A stretch of DNA of 64,000 bases from positions 1,612,001-1,676,000 of the forward strand of contig NZ_CP133019.1 in the NCBI RefSeq assembly GCF_030866805.1. The letters run 5' to 3'. The notes beneath the pieces are model-generated. The model worked only from the letters and a program-made list of their open reading frames with translations, was not told the origin of the DNA and did not search any database. Positions within the stretch are counted from its first letter, which is position 1, and each line of letters starts with the position of its first letter. Shown one piece after another: positions 25,973 through 34,786 of this stretch. A program made the translations under genes and the position numbers. The DNA is from Microbacterium terrisoli. Lineage in GTDB: Bacteria; Actinomycetota; Actinomycetes; Actinomycetales; Microbacteriaceae.

Positions 25973-27157
25973 ATGCCACACGGTTCCGGACGCAGGATGC
26001 GTCTTCTGCAGATCGCTGCCGCGGCAGCGCTTGTGCTCGCCACGGCGGGCTGCTCGGGAGGTCTGGCAGGCGGGGGAGACAAGGCCTCGTCTGACGCCGG
26101 CCCGATCAAACTCGGTATGATCGCGCCGTTCTCGGGGAGTGAATCCGCATTCGGCGACTACATGAAGAACGGTGCGCAGCTCGCCGTCGACGAGCTCAAC
26201 GCCGACGGGGGGATCGACGGGCGCAAGCTCGAACTGGTCGTTGAAGACGGCGCGTGTGACGCGACCACCGCAGTCGCTGCCGCGAACAAGCTCGTCACCG
26301 AGGGGATCTCGGTTTCGGTCGGCGGATACTGCTCGGGGTCGACGCTGCCGACGCTGCCGATCTTCGATTCCGCGAAGATCCCGATGGTCATCCCTGCCGC
26401 CAACTCGAACAAGCTCGTCGACGCGGGCCTGCCGGGTGTGTTCCTCATCAACGGAACAGGCACCCAGCAGGCGCAGGCAGCCGTCAAGTACGCGCAGAAG
26501 ACGGGCATCAAGAGCGTGGCCACGGTCGATGACTCGACCGCCTACTCGGTGGACCTCGCCAAGTCGTTCGCAGAGCAGGCCAAGGCCGCAGGGCTGACTG
26601 TGCCGTTCACCTCGACGGTGACCCCCGGTGAGAGCGACTACTCGGCGGTGGCCACGCAGTTGGCCAAGCAGCAGCCCGAGATGGTCTATTGGACCGGCTA
26701 CTACCAAGAGGGCGGGCTGATCGTGCGTCAGGCCACCGACGCCGGGTTCAAGGGCGAGTTCCTCGTCGGCGACGGATCGGTCGACGCGAAGTTCGCACAG
26801 ATCGCCGGCAAGGGGTACACCGACAAGGTGCTGGGCACGTTCACGCAGACGCCTGACATGCTCACCGGTGCCGACACCTGGATCGCCGACTACAAGAAGC
26901 TCGCCGGTGCAGAGCCGGGCCCGTATTCGACGCAGTCCTATGACGCTGTGCGTGTCGCCGCGCAGGCGATCAAGGACGCCGGCGGCACCGACTTCGACAA
27001 GGTCGTGGCGGGGCTGAAGGGGCTGAAGGACTTCAAGACGTTCGCGGGGCCGCTGACGTTCACCGATCAGGGCACGCGCACCAGTGGCGGGTTCGTGATC
27101 GTGAAGATCGACCCGGCAACGGGCAACTTCGTCCTGGCGGACGACCTGCAGGGCTGA
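25973..27157 (+). CDS. ABC transporter substrate-binding lipoprotein (branched-chain amino acid type), probably for hydroxyproline
   Basis: Periplasmic-binding-type I lipoprotein, 394 residues. The signal peptide (MRLLQIAAAAALVLATAGC) ends in a lipobox with Cys27, followed by a Gly-rich linker. The mature part begins IKLGMIAPFSG and includes LAVDELNADGGIDGRKLEL, SGSTLPTLPIF and PGESDYSAVATQL, the LivJ/LivK fold. ATG 25973 has AAGGAG 7 nt upstream. It is the first gene of a run that continues through two permeases, two ATPases and a dehydrogenase. Substrate assignment to hydroxyproline is inferred from that context; a broad branched-chain or proline specificity cannot be excluded. Confidence 0.88.
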   Translation: MPHGSGRRMRLLQIAAAAALVLATAGCSGGLAGGGDKASSDAGPIKLGMIAPFSGSESAFGDYMKNGAQLAVDELNADGGIDGRKLELVVEDGACDATTAVAAANKLVTEGISVSVGGYCSGSTLPTLPIFDSAKIPMVIPAANSNKLVDAGLPGVFLINGTGTQQAQAAVKYAQKTGIKSVATVDDSTAYSVDLAKSFAEQAKAAGLTVPFTSTVTPGESDYSAVATQLAKQQPEMVYWTGYYQEGGLIVRQATDAGFKGEFLVGDGSVDAKFAQIAGKGYTDKVLGTFTQTPDMLTGADTWIADYKKLAGAEPGPYSTQSYDAVRVAAQAIKDAGGTDFDKVVAGLKGLKDFKTFAGPLTFTDQGTRTSGGFVIVKIDPATGNFVLADDLQG

Positions 27158-27237
27158 TCCGACCCGACGAGGCGACCGGCGCGTGTGCGCCCGGTCGCCC
27201 TGTCGAGACGGAGCGCCGTGGAACGGAGCCACCGCCC

Positions 27238-28128
27238 ATGATGCAACTTCTGTGGAACGGCCTGATCGTCGGCTCGTTCTATGCCCTCGTCGCGCTCGGC
27301 TACAGCATGGTGTACGGCATCATCAAGCTGCTGAACTTCGCACACGGCGACATCTACATGCTGGGCGCGTTCGTCGCGTTCTTCACCCTGAACTCGTTCG
27401 GGATCGAAGGATCCAGCTCCATTCCGCTGCTGCTGGTAATGCTGCTGCTGGCCATGGTCACCACGGGCCTGATCGGGGTCGGCATCGAGCGGGTGGCGTA
27501 TCGCCCGCTGCGCAAGAGCCCGCGCCTGGCGGTGCTGATCACGGCCATCGGCGTGTCATTCACGCTCGAGTACGGAGTGCGCTCTCTGTTCGGGGCGAAC
27601 CCGGAGGCCTTCCCGATCCGCTTCGCCTCGCACGGCTTCGAGCTGGCCGGCATGCGCATCACGGGGGCGCAGGTCACGCTGGTGATCATCGCGGCGGTTC
27701 TCATGCTCGTGCTCGCGCACGTCGTCGAGCGCACCCGCGCCGGCCGCGCCATGCGCGCGATCGCCCTCGACACGCAGGGGTCTCAGCTGATGGGGATCAA
27801 CGTCAACCGGACGATCGCGGTCGTCTTCTTCATCGGCTCGGCCCTGGCAGGTGCTGCCGGCGTGATGGCCGGCGCGTACTACGGCTCGATCGACTTCCTG
27901 ATGGGGTTCATCATCGGTCTGAAGGCCTTCACCGCCGCCGTGATCGGCGGAATCGGCAACCTGTACGGAGCAATGCTGGGCGGACTCGTGCTCGGCATGC
28001 TCGAATCGTTCGGCTCGGCATGGTTCGGCGGTGAATGGCGCGACGTGTTCTCGTTCGCCTTCCTCATCCTGTTCCTGACCTTCAAGCCCACCGGCCTGCT
28101 CGGTGCGCGGGTCGTTGAGAGGATGTGA
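27238..28128 (+). CDS. Branched-chain-type ABC transporter permease LivH
   Basis: Inner-membrane permease of the LivH family, 296 residues, with about eight hydrophobic segments. GLIVGSFYALVALGYSMVYGIIKLLNFAHGDIYM at the N-terminus and ALDTQGSQLMGINVNRTIAVVF plus KAFTAAVIGGIGNLYGAMLGG in the C-terminal half are the family hallmarks. It pairs with the next gene to form the channel. An 80-nt gap without features follows the binding-protein gene. It is probably on the same transcript. Confidence 0.92.
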   Translation: MMQLLWNGLIVGSFYALVALGYSMVYGIIKLLNFAHGDIYMLGAFVAFFTLNSFGIEGSSSIPLLLVMLLLAMVTTGLIGVGIERVAYRPLRKSPRLAVLITAIGVSFTLEYGVRSLFGANPEAFPIRFASHGFELAGMRITGAQVTLVIIAAVLMLVLAHVVERTRAGRAMRAIALDTQGSQLMGINVNRTIAVVFFIGSALAGAAGVMAGAYYGSIDFLMGFIIGLKAFTAAVIGGIGNLYGAMLGGLVLGMLESFGSAWFGGEWRDVFSFAFLILFLTFKPTGLLGARVVERM

Positions 28129-28130
28129 CC

Positions 28131-29339
28131 ATGTCGGCAACGCTGGACGCCGCGCTCAAGCACGTCACCCTTCGGGCACCGGCACCCGAATTCGAACGTC
28201 CTCGGCCGCCGCGCGGCATCCTGTCGTCGCAGACCGGATTCCTGCGCGCACTGGGAACGCTGTCCATCATCCTGGTTGCGGTGCTGCCGTTCCTGGACTC
28301 GTCGCGGTACCTGATCTCGATCGCCACGAGCGCGCTGATCTACATCATGCTCGCGATGGGGCTGAACGTCGTGGTCGGCTTCGCCGGCCTTCTCGATCTC
28401 GGCTACATCGCGTTCTTCGCCGTCGGCGCGTATGTCTCAGGCATCTTCACGACCACGTTCGGATGGCCGATGTGGGCGGCGCTGCCGGCGACGGTCCTGG
28501 CCTGCATCGTGGCCGGCATCATCATCGGGGCTCCGACCCTGCGCCTGCGCAGCGACTATCTCGCGATCGTGACGCTCGGCTTCGGTGAGATCATCCGCAT
28601 CACCGCGAACAATCTGGAGGTCACCGGCGGGCCCAGCGGCATCCACGGCATCCCGACGTGGACCTTCGGCGGCTGGAGTTTCGCCGACGGATTCACGGTG
28701 GGGAGCATCTTCTTCCCTCCGTACGTCGTCTTCTACTACTTCGTGGCGCTGGTGGTCATCGTCGTGGGCGTCGTCGGTGCCGGTCGACTCGGCAAAGGCA
28801 AGCTCGGTCGGGCATGGAAGGCGGTTCGCGACGACGAGGACGCGGCCGAGGCGATGGGGATCAACACCTACATCGCCAAGATCTCCGCCTACATCATCGG
28901 CGCGGTATGGGCGGGACTGGCCGGTCAGCTCATGGCGACGCAGCTGTCGGCGATCAGTCCGAACAGCTTCCAGTTCCTGTATTCGGTGCTGATCCTGATG
29001 GCCGTGGTCCTCGGCGGCATGGGATCCACCCCGGGCGTGATCATCGGTGCACTGTTCGTCTCGCTCGCGCCCGAGGTGCTGCGTGACTTCTCGGAGTGGC
29101 GCTACCTCATCTTCGGTCTGCTGCTGGTGGTCACGATGCTGTTCCGGCCCGCGGGGCTGTGGCCCGCCACCGCCGTGCTGCCGTGGCTCAAGCGCGGCAA
29201 GCCCGCGCCCCCGCCGCCGACAGACACCATCCGGGTGGTCGAGACGGATGCCGCCGCCGATCGGTTCGCGCACGATGATCCCGAGCTGATCGAGGATGAC
29301 GCCCCCGACCGCCCCGACCAGGACGGAGACCGCTCGTGA
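28131..29339 (+). CDS. Branched-chain-type ABC transporter permease LivM
   Basis: Second permease subunit, 402 residues. About nine hydrophobic segments include AMGLNVVVGFAGLLDLGYIAFFAVGAY and the cytoplasmic coupling region RAWKAVRDDEDAAEAMGIN. A polar tail of about 55 residues, Pro then Asp-rich, ends the protein. ATG 28131 has GAGAGGA 7 nt upstream; GTG 28125, overlapping the previous stop, is an alternative. The next gene overlaps by 4 nt. Confidence 0.92.
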   Translation: MSATLDAALKHVTLRAPAPEFERPRPPRGILSSQTGFLRALGTLSIILVAVLPFLDSSRYLISIATSALIYIMLAMGLNVVVGFAGLLDLGYIAFFAVGAYVSGIFTTTFGWPMWAALPATVLACIVAGIIIGAPTLRLRSDYLAIVTLGFGEIIRITANNLEVTGGPSGIHGIPTWTFGGWSFADGFTVGSIFFPPYVVFYYFVALVVIVVGVVGAGRLGKGKLGRAWKAVRDDEDAAEAMGINTYIAKISAYIIGAVWAGLAGQLMATQLSAISPNSFQFLYSVLILMAVVLGGMGSTPGVIIGALFVSLAPEVLRDFSEWRYLIFGLLLVVTMLFRPAGLWPATAVLPWLKRGKPAPPPPTDTIRVVETDAAADRFAHDDPELIEDDAPDRPDQDGDRS

Positions 29340-30184
29340 GCAGCCTGCTGGAAGTGTCCGATCTGCGACTGCAGTTCGGTGGTGTGAAGGCCGTCGACGG
29401 GCTGAGCTTCGAGGTGCGCGAAGGCGAGATCCTCGCTGTGATCGGACCGAACGGCGCGGGAAAGACCAGCGCCTTCAACTGCATCTCGGGCTTCTATCTG
29501 CCGACGTCGGGATCTGTCGTGTTCGACGGGAAGCGCATCGTTCGACCGGTTCCCGATGCGCTGCGTGCGATGAGGCTGGCGCCGCTGCTGCAGAGCTTCG
29601 GCTTCTATCGCGTGCTGCCCTCGCGGGTCACCAAGTGGGGAATGGCCCGCACGTTCCAGAACCTGCGCCTGTTCCGCGAACTCAGCGTGCTGGAGAACGT
29701 GAAGACCGCGATGCACGCGAATCTGCGTGAGGGCTTCTGGTCGACCCTGCTGCATCTGCCCCGATACCGTCGGGCAGAGGCCGCGTGCACACGCGAGGCG
29801 CAGGGCTGGCTCGATTTCGTCGGATACGAGAACGACGAGAACCTGTATGTCACGCAGCTGCCGTACGGCGAGCAGCGTCGGGTCGAGATCGCCCGAGCTC
29901 TGGCGACCAGCCCTCGACTGCTGCTGCTGGACGAACCGGCGGCGGGGCTGAACTACAGCGAGAAGCAGGCTCTCATGGCTCTGATCCGCCGCATCCAGCA
30001 GATGGGGGTGGCGGTCGTGCTCATCGAGCACGACATGGGCCTGATCATGGAGTTGGCCGAGCGCATCGTCGTGCTCAACTACGGCAAGGAGATCGCCGAC
30101 GGCACGCCCGACCAGATCAAGAACGATCCGGTGGTGATCGAGGCCTATCTGGGCGTCGACGACGACGAGGAGGAGGCGCGATGA
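29336..30184 (+). CDS. Branched-chain-type ABC transporter ATPase LivG
   Basis: Nucleotide-binding subunit, 282 residues, of the high-affinity amino-acid ABC transporter. Walker A is GPNGAGKTS near residue 42, the signature region reads QLPYGEQRRVEIARAL, Walker B is LLLLDEPAAGLN and the switch His lies in IEHDMGLIM. An insertion between Walker A and the Q-loop, rich in Arg (residues about 70-100), makes it slightly longer than average for LivG. GTG 29336 overlaps the livM stop as GTGA, and its own stop overlaps the livF start as ATGA. Confidence 0.94.
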   Translation: MSSLLEVSDLRLQFGGVKAVDGLSFEVREGEILAVIGPNGAGKTSAFNCISGFYLPTSGSVVFDGKRIVRPVPDALRAMRLAPLLQSFGFYRVLPSRVTKWGMARTFQNLRLFRELSVLENVKTAMHANLREGFWSTLLHLPRYRRAEAACTREAQGWLDFVGYENDENLYVTQLPYGEQRRVEIARALATSPRLLLLDEPAAGLNYSEKQALMALIRRIQQMGVAVVLIEHDMGLIMELAERIVVLNYGKEIADGTPDQIKNDPVVIEAYLGVDDDEEEAR

Positions 30185-30891
30185 GCCGGCTGGAGGTGGC
30201 GGGCGTCGACGTCTATTACGGACGTGTGCACGCGCTGCGCGAACTGAGCTTCGTCGTCGACGAGGGCGAGATCGTCTGCCTGCTCGGCAACAACGGTGCC
30301 GGCAAGTCGACGACGATGAACATGCTCTCGGGCCTGGTGCGGCCCAAAGCCGGGACGGTGAGCTGGGACGGACTGGACCTTGCCACGGCCAAGCCCTGGA
30401 CGATCGTGTCGGCCGGTCTTGTGCAGGTGCCGGAGGGGCGTCGCATCTTCTCGACGATGACCGTGCACGAGAACCTGCTTCTGGGCAGCCACACGGTGAA
30501 GGACCAGAAGGCGATCGCCGGTCGTATCGACGACGTCTATCAGCTGATGCCGCGGCTGGCCGAGCGCCGCAAGCAGCAGGGTGGCACGCTGTCCGGCGGC
30601 GAGCAGCAGATGCTCGCGATCGGACGTGCGCTGGTCACCGGGCCCAGGCTGCTGCTGCTGGACGAGCCGTCGATGGGCCTTGCCCCGCTCGTGGTCAAAC
30701 AGGTGATGCAGATCATCTCGACCGTCAACGAGCGGGGGACCACCGTGCTCCTGGTCGAGCAGAATGCGCGTGCGGCGTTGAAGATCGCCGACCGAGCGTA
30801 TGTGGTGGACACGGGACGGACCACGGCGGAGGGCCCGGCGGTGGAGCTCGCGCGCGACCCGCGCATCATCGAGGCGTATCTCGGCGGCTGA
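30181..30891 (+). CDS. Branched-chain-type ABC transporter ATPase LivF
   Basis: Second nucleotide-binding subunit, 236 residues. Walker A LGNNGAGKST, the signature LSGGEQQMLAIGRAL, Walker B LLLLDEPSMGLAP and the switch VEQNARAAL are all intact. Together with the preceding four genes it completes a five-component importer. The dehydrogenase genes start 33 nt downstream on the same strand, so uptake and first oxidation are likely cotranscribed. Confidence 0.94.
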   Translation: MSRLEVAGVDVYYGRVHALRELSFVVDEGEIVCLLGNNGAGKSTTMNMLSGLVRPKAGTVSWDGLDLATAKPWTIVSAGLVQVPEGRRIFSTMTVHENLLLGSHTVKDQKAIAGRIDDVYQLMPRLAERRKQQGGTLSGGEQQMLAIGRALVTGPRLLLLDEPSMGLAPLVVKQVMQIISTVNERGTTVLLVEQNARAALKIADRAYVVDTGRTTAEGPAVELARDPRIIEAYLGG

Positions 30892-30923
30892 TCGGCGGGA
30901 TAACGGGGGAGAGAGGAGCGCAG

Positions 30924-32081
30924 ATGCGGATCGTCGTGGTCGGAGCCGGTGCCGTGGGCGCCGCCAGCGCACTGGCCCTGACCGAAGCCGGTGCCGACGT
31001 CGTGGTCGTGGACCGGACAGGTGTGGCAGGCGAGACCTCGAGTCGCTGCGAGGGCAACATCCTCGTCTCCGACAAGGGGCCGGGCCCCGAAGCGCAGCTG
31101 GCGATCGTGGCCAACCGCGTCTGGCGCGAGTGGGCACAGCGGCTGGACGCCGAGCGGCGCCCCGGGCAGCCGACGACGGAGTTCGATGCCAAAGGCGGTG
31201 TCGTCGCGACCTTCCCCGGTGGGGAAGACGGACTGCTGTCGTTCGCCGCCGGGCAGCGCGGCATCGGCGTGCACGCAGAGGTCGTCGACGCGCAGCGCCT
31301 GCGCGAGTTCGAGCCGTCGCTCTCGCCGGAGGTGGCCTGCGGCGTGTGGTACCCCGATGATGCGCAGGTGCAGCCGAGTCTGGCCACGCAGGCGATGATG
31401 TCGCGCGCGGTGGCGCTGGGCGCGGGCCTGCGTCGCGAAGAGGTGGTCGGCGTGCGCATCGCGCGCGGTCGCATCCGGGCGGTGCGCACCGACCGCGGCG
31501 AGATCGAGGCGGACGCCGTGGTCAACTGCGCGGGTCCCTGGGCGGGCGAGGCGGCGCAGCGACTCGGCGCGCACCTGCCGATCCTGCCGCGACGGGGGAC
31601 GATCATCGTGACCACGCCCATGCCCCAGCGCATCTTCCACAAGGTCTACGACGCCGATTATGTCGGAGCGGTCGCCTCCGGTGACGCCGATCTGCAGACC
31701 TCGACCGTGGTCGAGTCGACGCCCGCCGGCACGGTGCTGATCGGCTCGAGCCGCGAGCGCGTGGGCTTCTCGACCGACAACACGCTGCCGGCGCTGGCCG
31801 AGATCGCAGCCAAGGCCGTGCGGCTCTTCCCGTTCTTGAGCCAGACGATGGTGCTGCGCACCTATGCCGGCTTCCGTCCGTATGCGCCCGATCATCTGCC
31901 GGTGATCGGGGAGGATGCCGCGGTCCCGGGACTGTTCCATGCGGCCGGTCACGAAGGAGCCGGCATCGGGTTGGCGCCGGCCACCGGCCTGCTCATCGCG
32001 CACGCGGTGCTGGGCACCGTCGCCCCCGTCGATCCCACGCCGTTCCTGCCGAGCAGGTCGACGCTCGCGGTGGCGGCATGA
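30924..32081 (+). CDS. FAD-dependent oxidoreductase (DAO family), probable beta subunit of D-hydroxyproline dehydrogenase
   Basis: DAO-fold flavoprotein, 385 residues, with the dinucleotide motif VVGAGAVGAASALALTEAGADVVVVD at the N-terminus, SRCEGNIL next to the flavin, and the C-terminal flavin motif YAGFRPYAPDHLPVIGE then AAGHEGAGIGLAPATG. It is followed with 4-nt overlaps by an 80-residue [2Fe-2S] protein and a second flavoprotein. This trio is the layout of the heteromeric D-hydroxyproline dehydrogenases of pseudomonads, which oxidise cis-4-hydroxy-D-proline to pyrroline-4-hydroxy-2-carboxylate. GGAG precedes the ATG. Sarcosine or D-proline are possible alternative substrates. Confidence 0.85.
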   Translation: MRIVVVGAGAVGAASALALTEAGADVVVVDRTGVAGETSSRCEGNILVSDKGPGPEAQLAIVANRVWREWAQRLDAERRPGQPTTEFDAKGGVVATFPGGEDGLLSFAAGQRGIGVHAEVVDAQRLREFEPSLSPEVACGVWYPDDAQVQPSLATQAMMSRAVALGAGLRREEVVGVRIARGRIRAVRTDRGEIEADAVVNCAGPWAGEAAQRLGAHLPILPRRGTIIVTTPMPQRIFHKVYDADYVGAVASGDADLQTSTVVESTPAGTVLIGSSRERVGFSTDNTLPALAEIAAKAVRLFPFLSQTMVLRTYAGFRPYAPDHLPVIGEDAAVPGLFHAAGHEGAGIGLAPATGLLIAHAVLGTVAPVDPTPFLPSRSTLAVAA

Positions 32082-32320
32082 GTGTCATGATCCGGGTCGA
32101 CGGCGAAGAACTGCACGGACGGGACGGGCAGACGATCGCCGGCGTGCTGCTGGCGTCGGGGCAGCGCAGCTGGCGTACGGCTGCCGGCGCGCCGCGGGGA
32201 GTGTTCTGCGGCATCGGGGTGTGTCAGGACTGCCTGGTCACCGTCAACGGCGTCGCGGGCGTGCGCGCCTGCCAGCGCACCGCCGTCGACGGCGACGTCG
32301 TCGAGAAGGAGTCGCGATGA
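32078..32320 (+). CDS. [2Fe-2S] ferredoxin-like small subunit of the hydroxyproline dehydrogenase
   Basis: An 80-residue protein of the sarcosine-oxidase-alpha/HcnA-like N-terminal type. Four Cys in the order CGIGVCQDC then ACQ form a plant-type [2Fe-2S] site. It has no membrane segment. Its ATG overlaps the stop of the DAO subunit and its stop overlaps the next start (both ATGA), which suggests stoichiometric production. It should carry electrons between the two flavoprotein subunits. Confidence 0.88.
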   Translation: MSVMIRVDGEELHGRDGQTIAGVLLASGQRSWRTAAGAPRGVFCGIGVCQDCLVTVNGVAGVRACQRTAVDGDVVEKESR

Positions 32321-33705
32321 CGACTGTGGCGATCCTGGGCGCGGGCCCGGCCGGACTGGCCGCGGCGCAGTCTGCGCTGGCCGCCGGCGCAGACGTGGTC
32401 GTCGTGGACGAAGCAGAGCGGATCGGCGGGCAGTTCTGGCGCCACCACGACACGCTCACCGACCGGCGCATGCAGCACCAGTGGGCGCGGTTCGAACGGC
32501 TGCGCGCACTGCTGGACCCGGCAGGGACGGCCGCATCGGCGGGGCGGGTCGTCGTGCATTCGTCGGCCAGCGTGTGGCGCATCGAAACCGGCGCCGGCAT
32601 CCGCGTGCACGCACTGGTGGGACCCGCCGACGCAGCTGCGCGGCAGGGGCTGACGATCCAGGCCGACGCGCTCGTGATCGCCACCGGCGCGCATGACCGT
32701 GCGCTGCCGGTGCCCGGGTGGACGCTGCCCGGTGTCGTCACCGCGGGGGCTGCGCAGGCGATCGCCAAGCGCGACGGCGTGGCGATCGGGCGGCGCACCG
32801 TCGTGGCAGGAGCCGGGCCGTTCCTGCTCCCGGTGGCCTCGAGTCTCGCTCTGGCAGGTGGCAGCGTCGTCGAGGTCGTCGAGGCGACACGTGCGGCGGC
32901 TCTGGTGGCCGGCTGGGCGCGCGCACCGTGGCGGCTGGCCGGCAGCGCGCCGGCGAAGGCACCGGAGCTGTGGGACTACGTGTCCGGCCTCGTGCGCCGT
33001 CGCACGCCGTACCGCACCGGCAGTGCGGTCACCCGCATCCACGGCCGCGGTCGGGTCGAGGCCGCCACGATCCAACGCATCGACGGTGACTGGCGCCCCA
33101 TTGTGGGCACCGAGCGCCTCGTGGAGTGCGACGCCGTCGCCCTCGGGCACGGGTTCACCCCGCGGTTGGAAGCGGCTATCCAGGCGGGCTGTGACATCCG
33201 TCCCGACCGATTCGTGGCCGTCGACCAGCAGCAGGCCACCAGCGTTGCAGGTGTGTATGCCGCGGGGGAGGTCACCGGTATCGCCGGGGCCGACGCGGCG
33301 CTGGCCGAGGGGGCGGTCGCCGGCTTCGCGGCGGCGGGCGGCGACCCGACAGATGCCCGCATCCGACCCGCGCGGCTCGTGCGGCGCCGTATGCACGCCT
33401 TCGCCGAGCGACTGAAGACCCACGACATCCGACCCGGCTGGAAGGCATGGCTCGACGACGACACCGTCATCTGCCGCTGCGAGACCGTGACCCGCGCTCA
33501 GATCGCCGAGTACGCAGGCGCATCGAGCCGCGGACTGCGGTTGGCCACGCGCGCGGGCCTCGGGGCGTGCCAAGGGCGGACGTGCGGACGCACCGTCGAG
33601 GAGCTCACGGGAGTGCGGATCGGCTACGACGCGCGGCCGGTGCTCGGATCGGTGCGCGTCGGTGAACTCGCAGCCGTCCACGCCGAACGCGTCGACGCAG
33701 GCTGA
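32317..33705 (+). CDS. FAD/NAD(P)-binding subunit with C-terminal BFD-like iron-sulfur domain, hydroxyproline dehydrogenase alpha
   Basis: A 462-residue two-dinucleotide-binding flavoprotein. GAGPAGLAAAQSALAAGADVVVVDE lies at the N-terminus, GGQFWRHHD follows, IATGAHDRALPVPGW occurs near residue 125, and a second Rossmann region (VAGAGPFLLPVASSLALAGG) near 165. The C-terminal 80 residues have Cys in VICRCETV and GACQGRTCG, a BFD-like [2Fe-2S] site. This is the HcnB/SoxA-like large subunit of amine/imino-acid dehydrogenases. It closes the transporter-dehydrogenase transcript; a new promoter with an operator follows in the 148-nt gap. Confidence 0.87.
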   Translation: MTTVAILGAGPAGLAAAQSALAAGADVVVVDEAERIGGQFWRHHDTLTDRRMQHQWARFERLRALLDPAGTAASAGRVVVHSSASVWRIETGAGIRVHALVGPADAAARQGLTIQADALVIATGAHDRALPVPGWTLPGVVTAGAAQAIAKRDGVAIGRRTVVAGAGPFLLPVASSLALAGGSVVEVVEATRAAALVAGWARAPWRLAGSAPAKAPELWDYVSGLVRRRTPYRTGSAVTRIHGRGRVEAATIQRIDGDWRPIVGTERLVECDAVALGHGFTPRLEAAIQAGCDIRPDRFVAVDQQQATSVAGVYAAGEVTGIAGADAALAEGAVAGFAAAGGDPTDARIRPARLVRRRMHAFAERLKTHDIRPGWKAWLDDDTVICRCETVTRAQIAEYAGASSRGLRLATRAGLGACQGRTCGRTVEELTGVRIGYDARPVLGSVRVGELAAVHAERVDAG

Positions 33706-33722
33706 CCCCGACGATCGACCAC

Positions 33723-33763
33723 TTGTGAGCACGCGCACCGAGGGGTAATATGTTACATATTAC
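33723..33763 (+). promoter_or_regulatory. Promoter of the deaminase-epimerase-dehydrogenase block with operator site 3
   Basis: TTGTGA (33723-33728) and TAATAT (33746-33751) are exactly 17 nt apart. A perfect 19-nt palindrome, GTAATATGT-T-ACATATTAC (33745-33763), covers the -10 box. It is the best copy of the island operator and defines the consensus. Confidence 0.72.
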
Positions 33764-33853
33764 TTGGGCCGGGCCGGCGTCACTGCTGACCCGAGACCGC
33801 ACTGAGGACCACGGCCGCTCGCTGCCGGCGAAGACAACCAGAATGGAAGCACC

Positions 33854-34786
33854 ATGACCACTCGCACGATGGATCTGGGCGGCGTCGTCGTCGCCACCGC
33901 CCTCGCATTCAAAGAAGACGCCGCCGCGCCGGCGGGCCTCGCCGTGGACTATGACAAGTTCGGAGAGCACGTCGACTTCCTGATGTCGAACGGATGCCGC
34001 GGAGTCGGCCCCAACGGCTCTCTGGGCGAGTACTCGTCACTGACCGACGACGAGCGCCGCAGGGTCATCCAGGTCGCCGTCGACGCGGTGGACGGACGGG
34101 GCATCGTGATCGCCGGCGCACACGGGATCGGCAGCCATCAGGCTCGGCAGTGGGCCGAGTACGCGGCCGAGGACGGCGCCGACGGGGTGCTGCTGCTGCC
34201 CCCGATCGTCTACCGTGCGAACGAGCGCGAAGTGCTCGCACACTATGAAGAGGTCGCGAAAGTCGGCATGCCGATCATGGCCTACAACAACCCGTTCGAC
34301 ACGAAGGTCGACCTGACGCCTGCGCTGGTCGCCCAGATCGCGCAGATTCCCGAGGTCGTGGCGATCAAGGAGTTCTCGGGCGACGTGCGCCGCGTGTATG
34401 AGATCAAAGAGCTGTGCGACATCGACATCATCGCCGGTGCCGACGACGTGCTGCTCGAGCTGATGATCAACGGTGCGGTCGGCTGGTTCGCCGGCTACCC
34501 GAACGCTTTCCCGCGCGAGGCGGTCGAGCTGTACACCCTGCTCGCCGACGGCCGCTGGCAGGAGGCGAAGTCGCTCTACGAGCAGCTGGTCACCGTCTTC
34601 CGGTGGGATTCGCGCACCGAGTTCGTCCAGGCGATCAAGCTGTCGATGGACATCTGCGGCAACTCGTACGGCGGGCCGACCCGTCCGCCGCGCGGCCCGC
34701 TGACCGCCGAACAGCGCGCACAGGTCACCGCCGACACCGAGCGGGCTCTGGCGGCCCTCGCGGCACGATCCGCGGCGGTCGCCTGA
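33854..34786 (+). CDS. DapA-family enzyme, probable 1-pyrroline-4-hydroxy-2-carboxylate deaminase
   Basis: Class I aldolase of the dihydrodipicolinate synthase family, 310 residues, forming a TIM barrel. The Schiff-base lysine is Lys172 in AIKEFSGD, and the catalytic Tyr144 lies in MAYNNPFD. The substrate-binding loop reads GPNGSLGEYSSL instead of the GTTGE of true DapA, and no lysine-biosynthesis genes are near. Placed between the dehydrogenase and the epimerase, it fits the deaminase that converts pyrroline-4-hydroxy-2-carboxylate to 2-oxoglutarate semialdehyde and ammonia. It has its own promoter with the strongest operator. GGAAG precedes the ATG. Confidence 0.85.
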   Translation: MTTRTMDLGGVVVATALAFKEDAAAPAGLAVDYDKFGEHVDFLMSNGCRGVGPNGSLGEYSSLTDDERRRVIQVAVDAVDGRGIVIAGAHGIGSHQARQWAEYAAEDGADGVLLLPPIVYRANEREVLAHYEEVAKVGMPIMAYNNPFDTKVDLTPALVAQIAQIPEVVAIKEFSGDVRRVYEIKELCDIDIIAGADDVLLELMINGAVGWFAGYPNAFPREAVELYTLLADGRWQEAKSLYEQLVTVFRWDSRTEFVQAIKLSMDICGNSYGGPTRPPRGPLTAEQRAQVTADTERALAALAARSAAVA

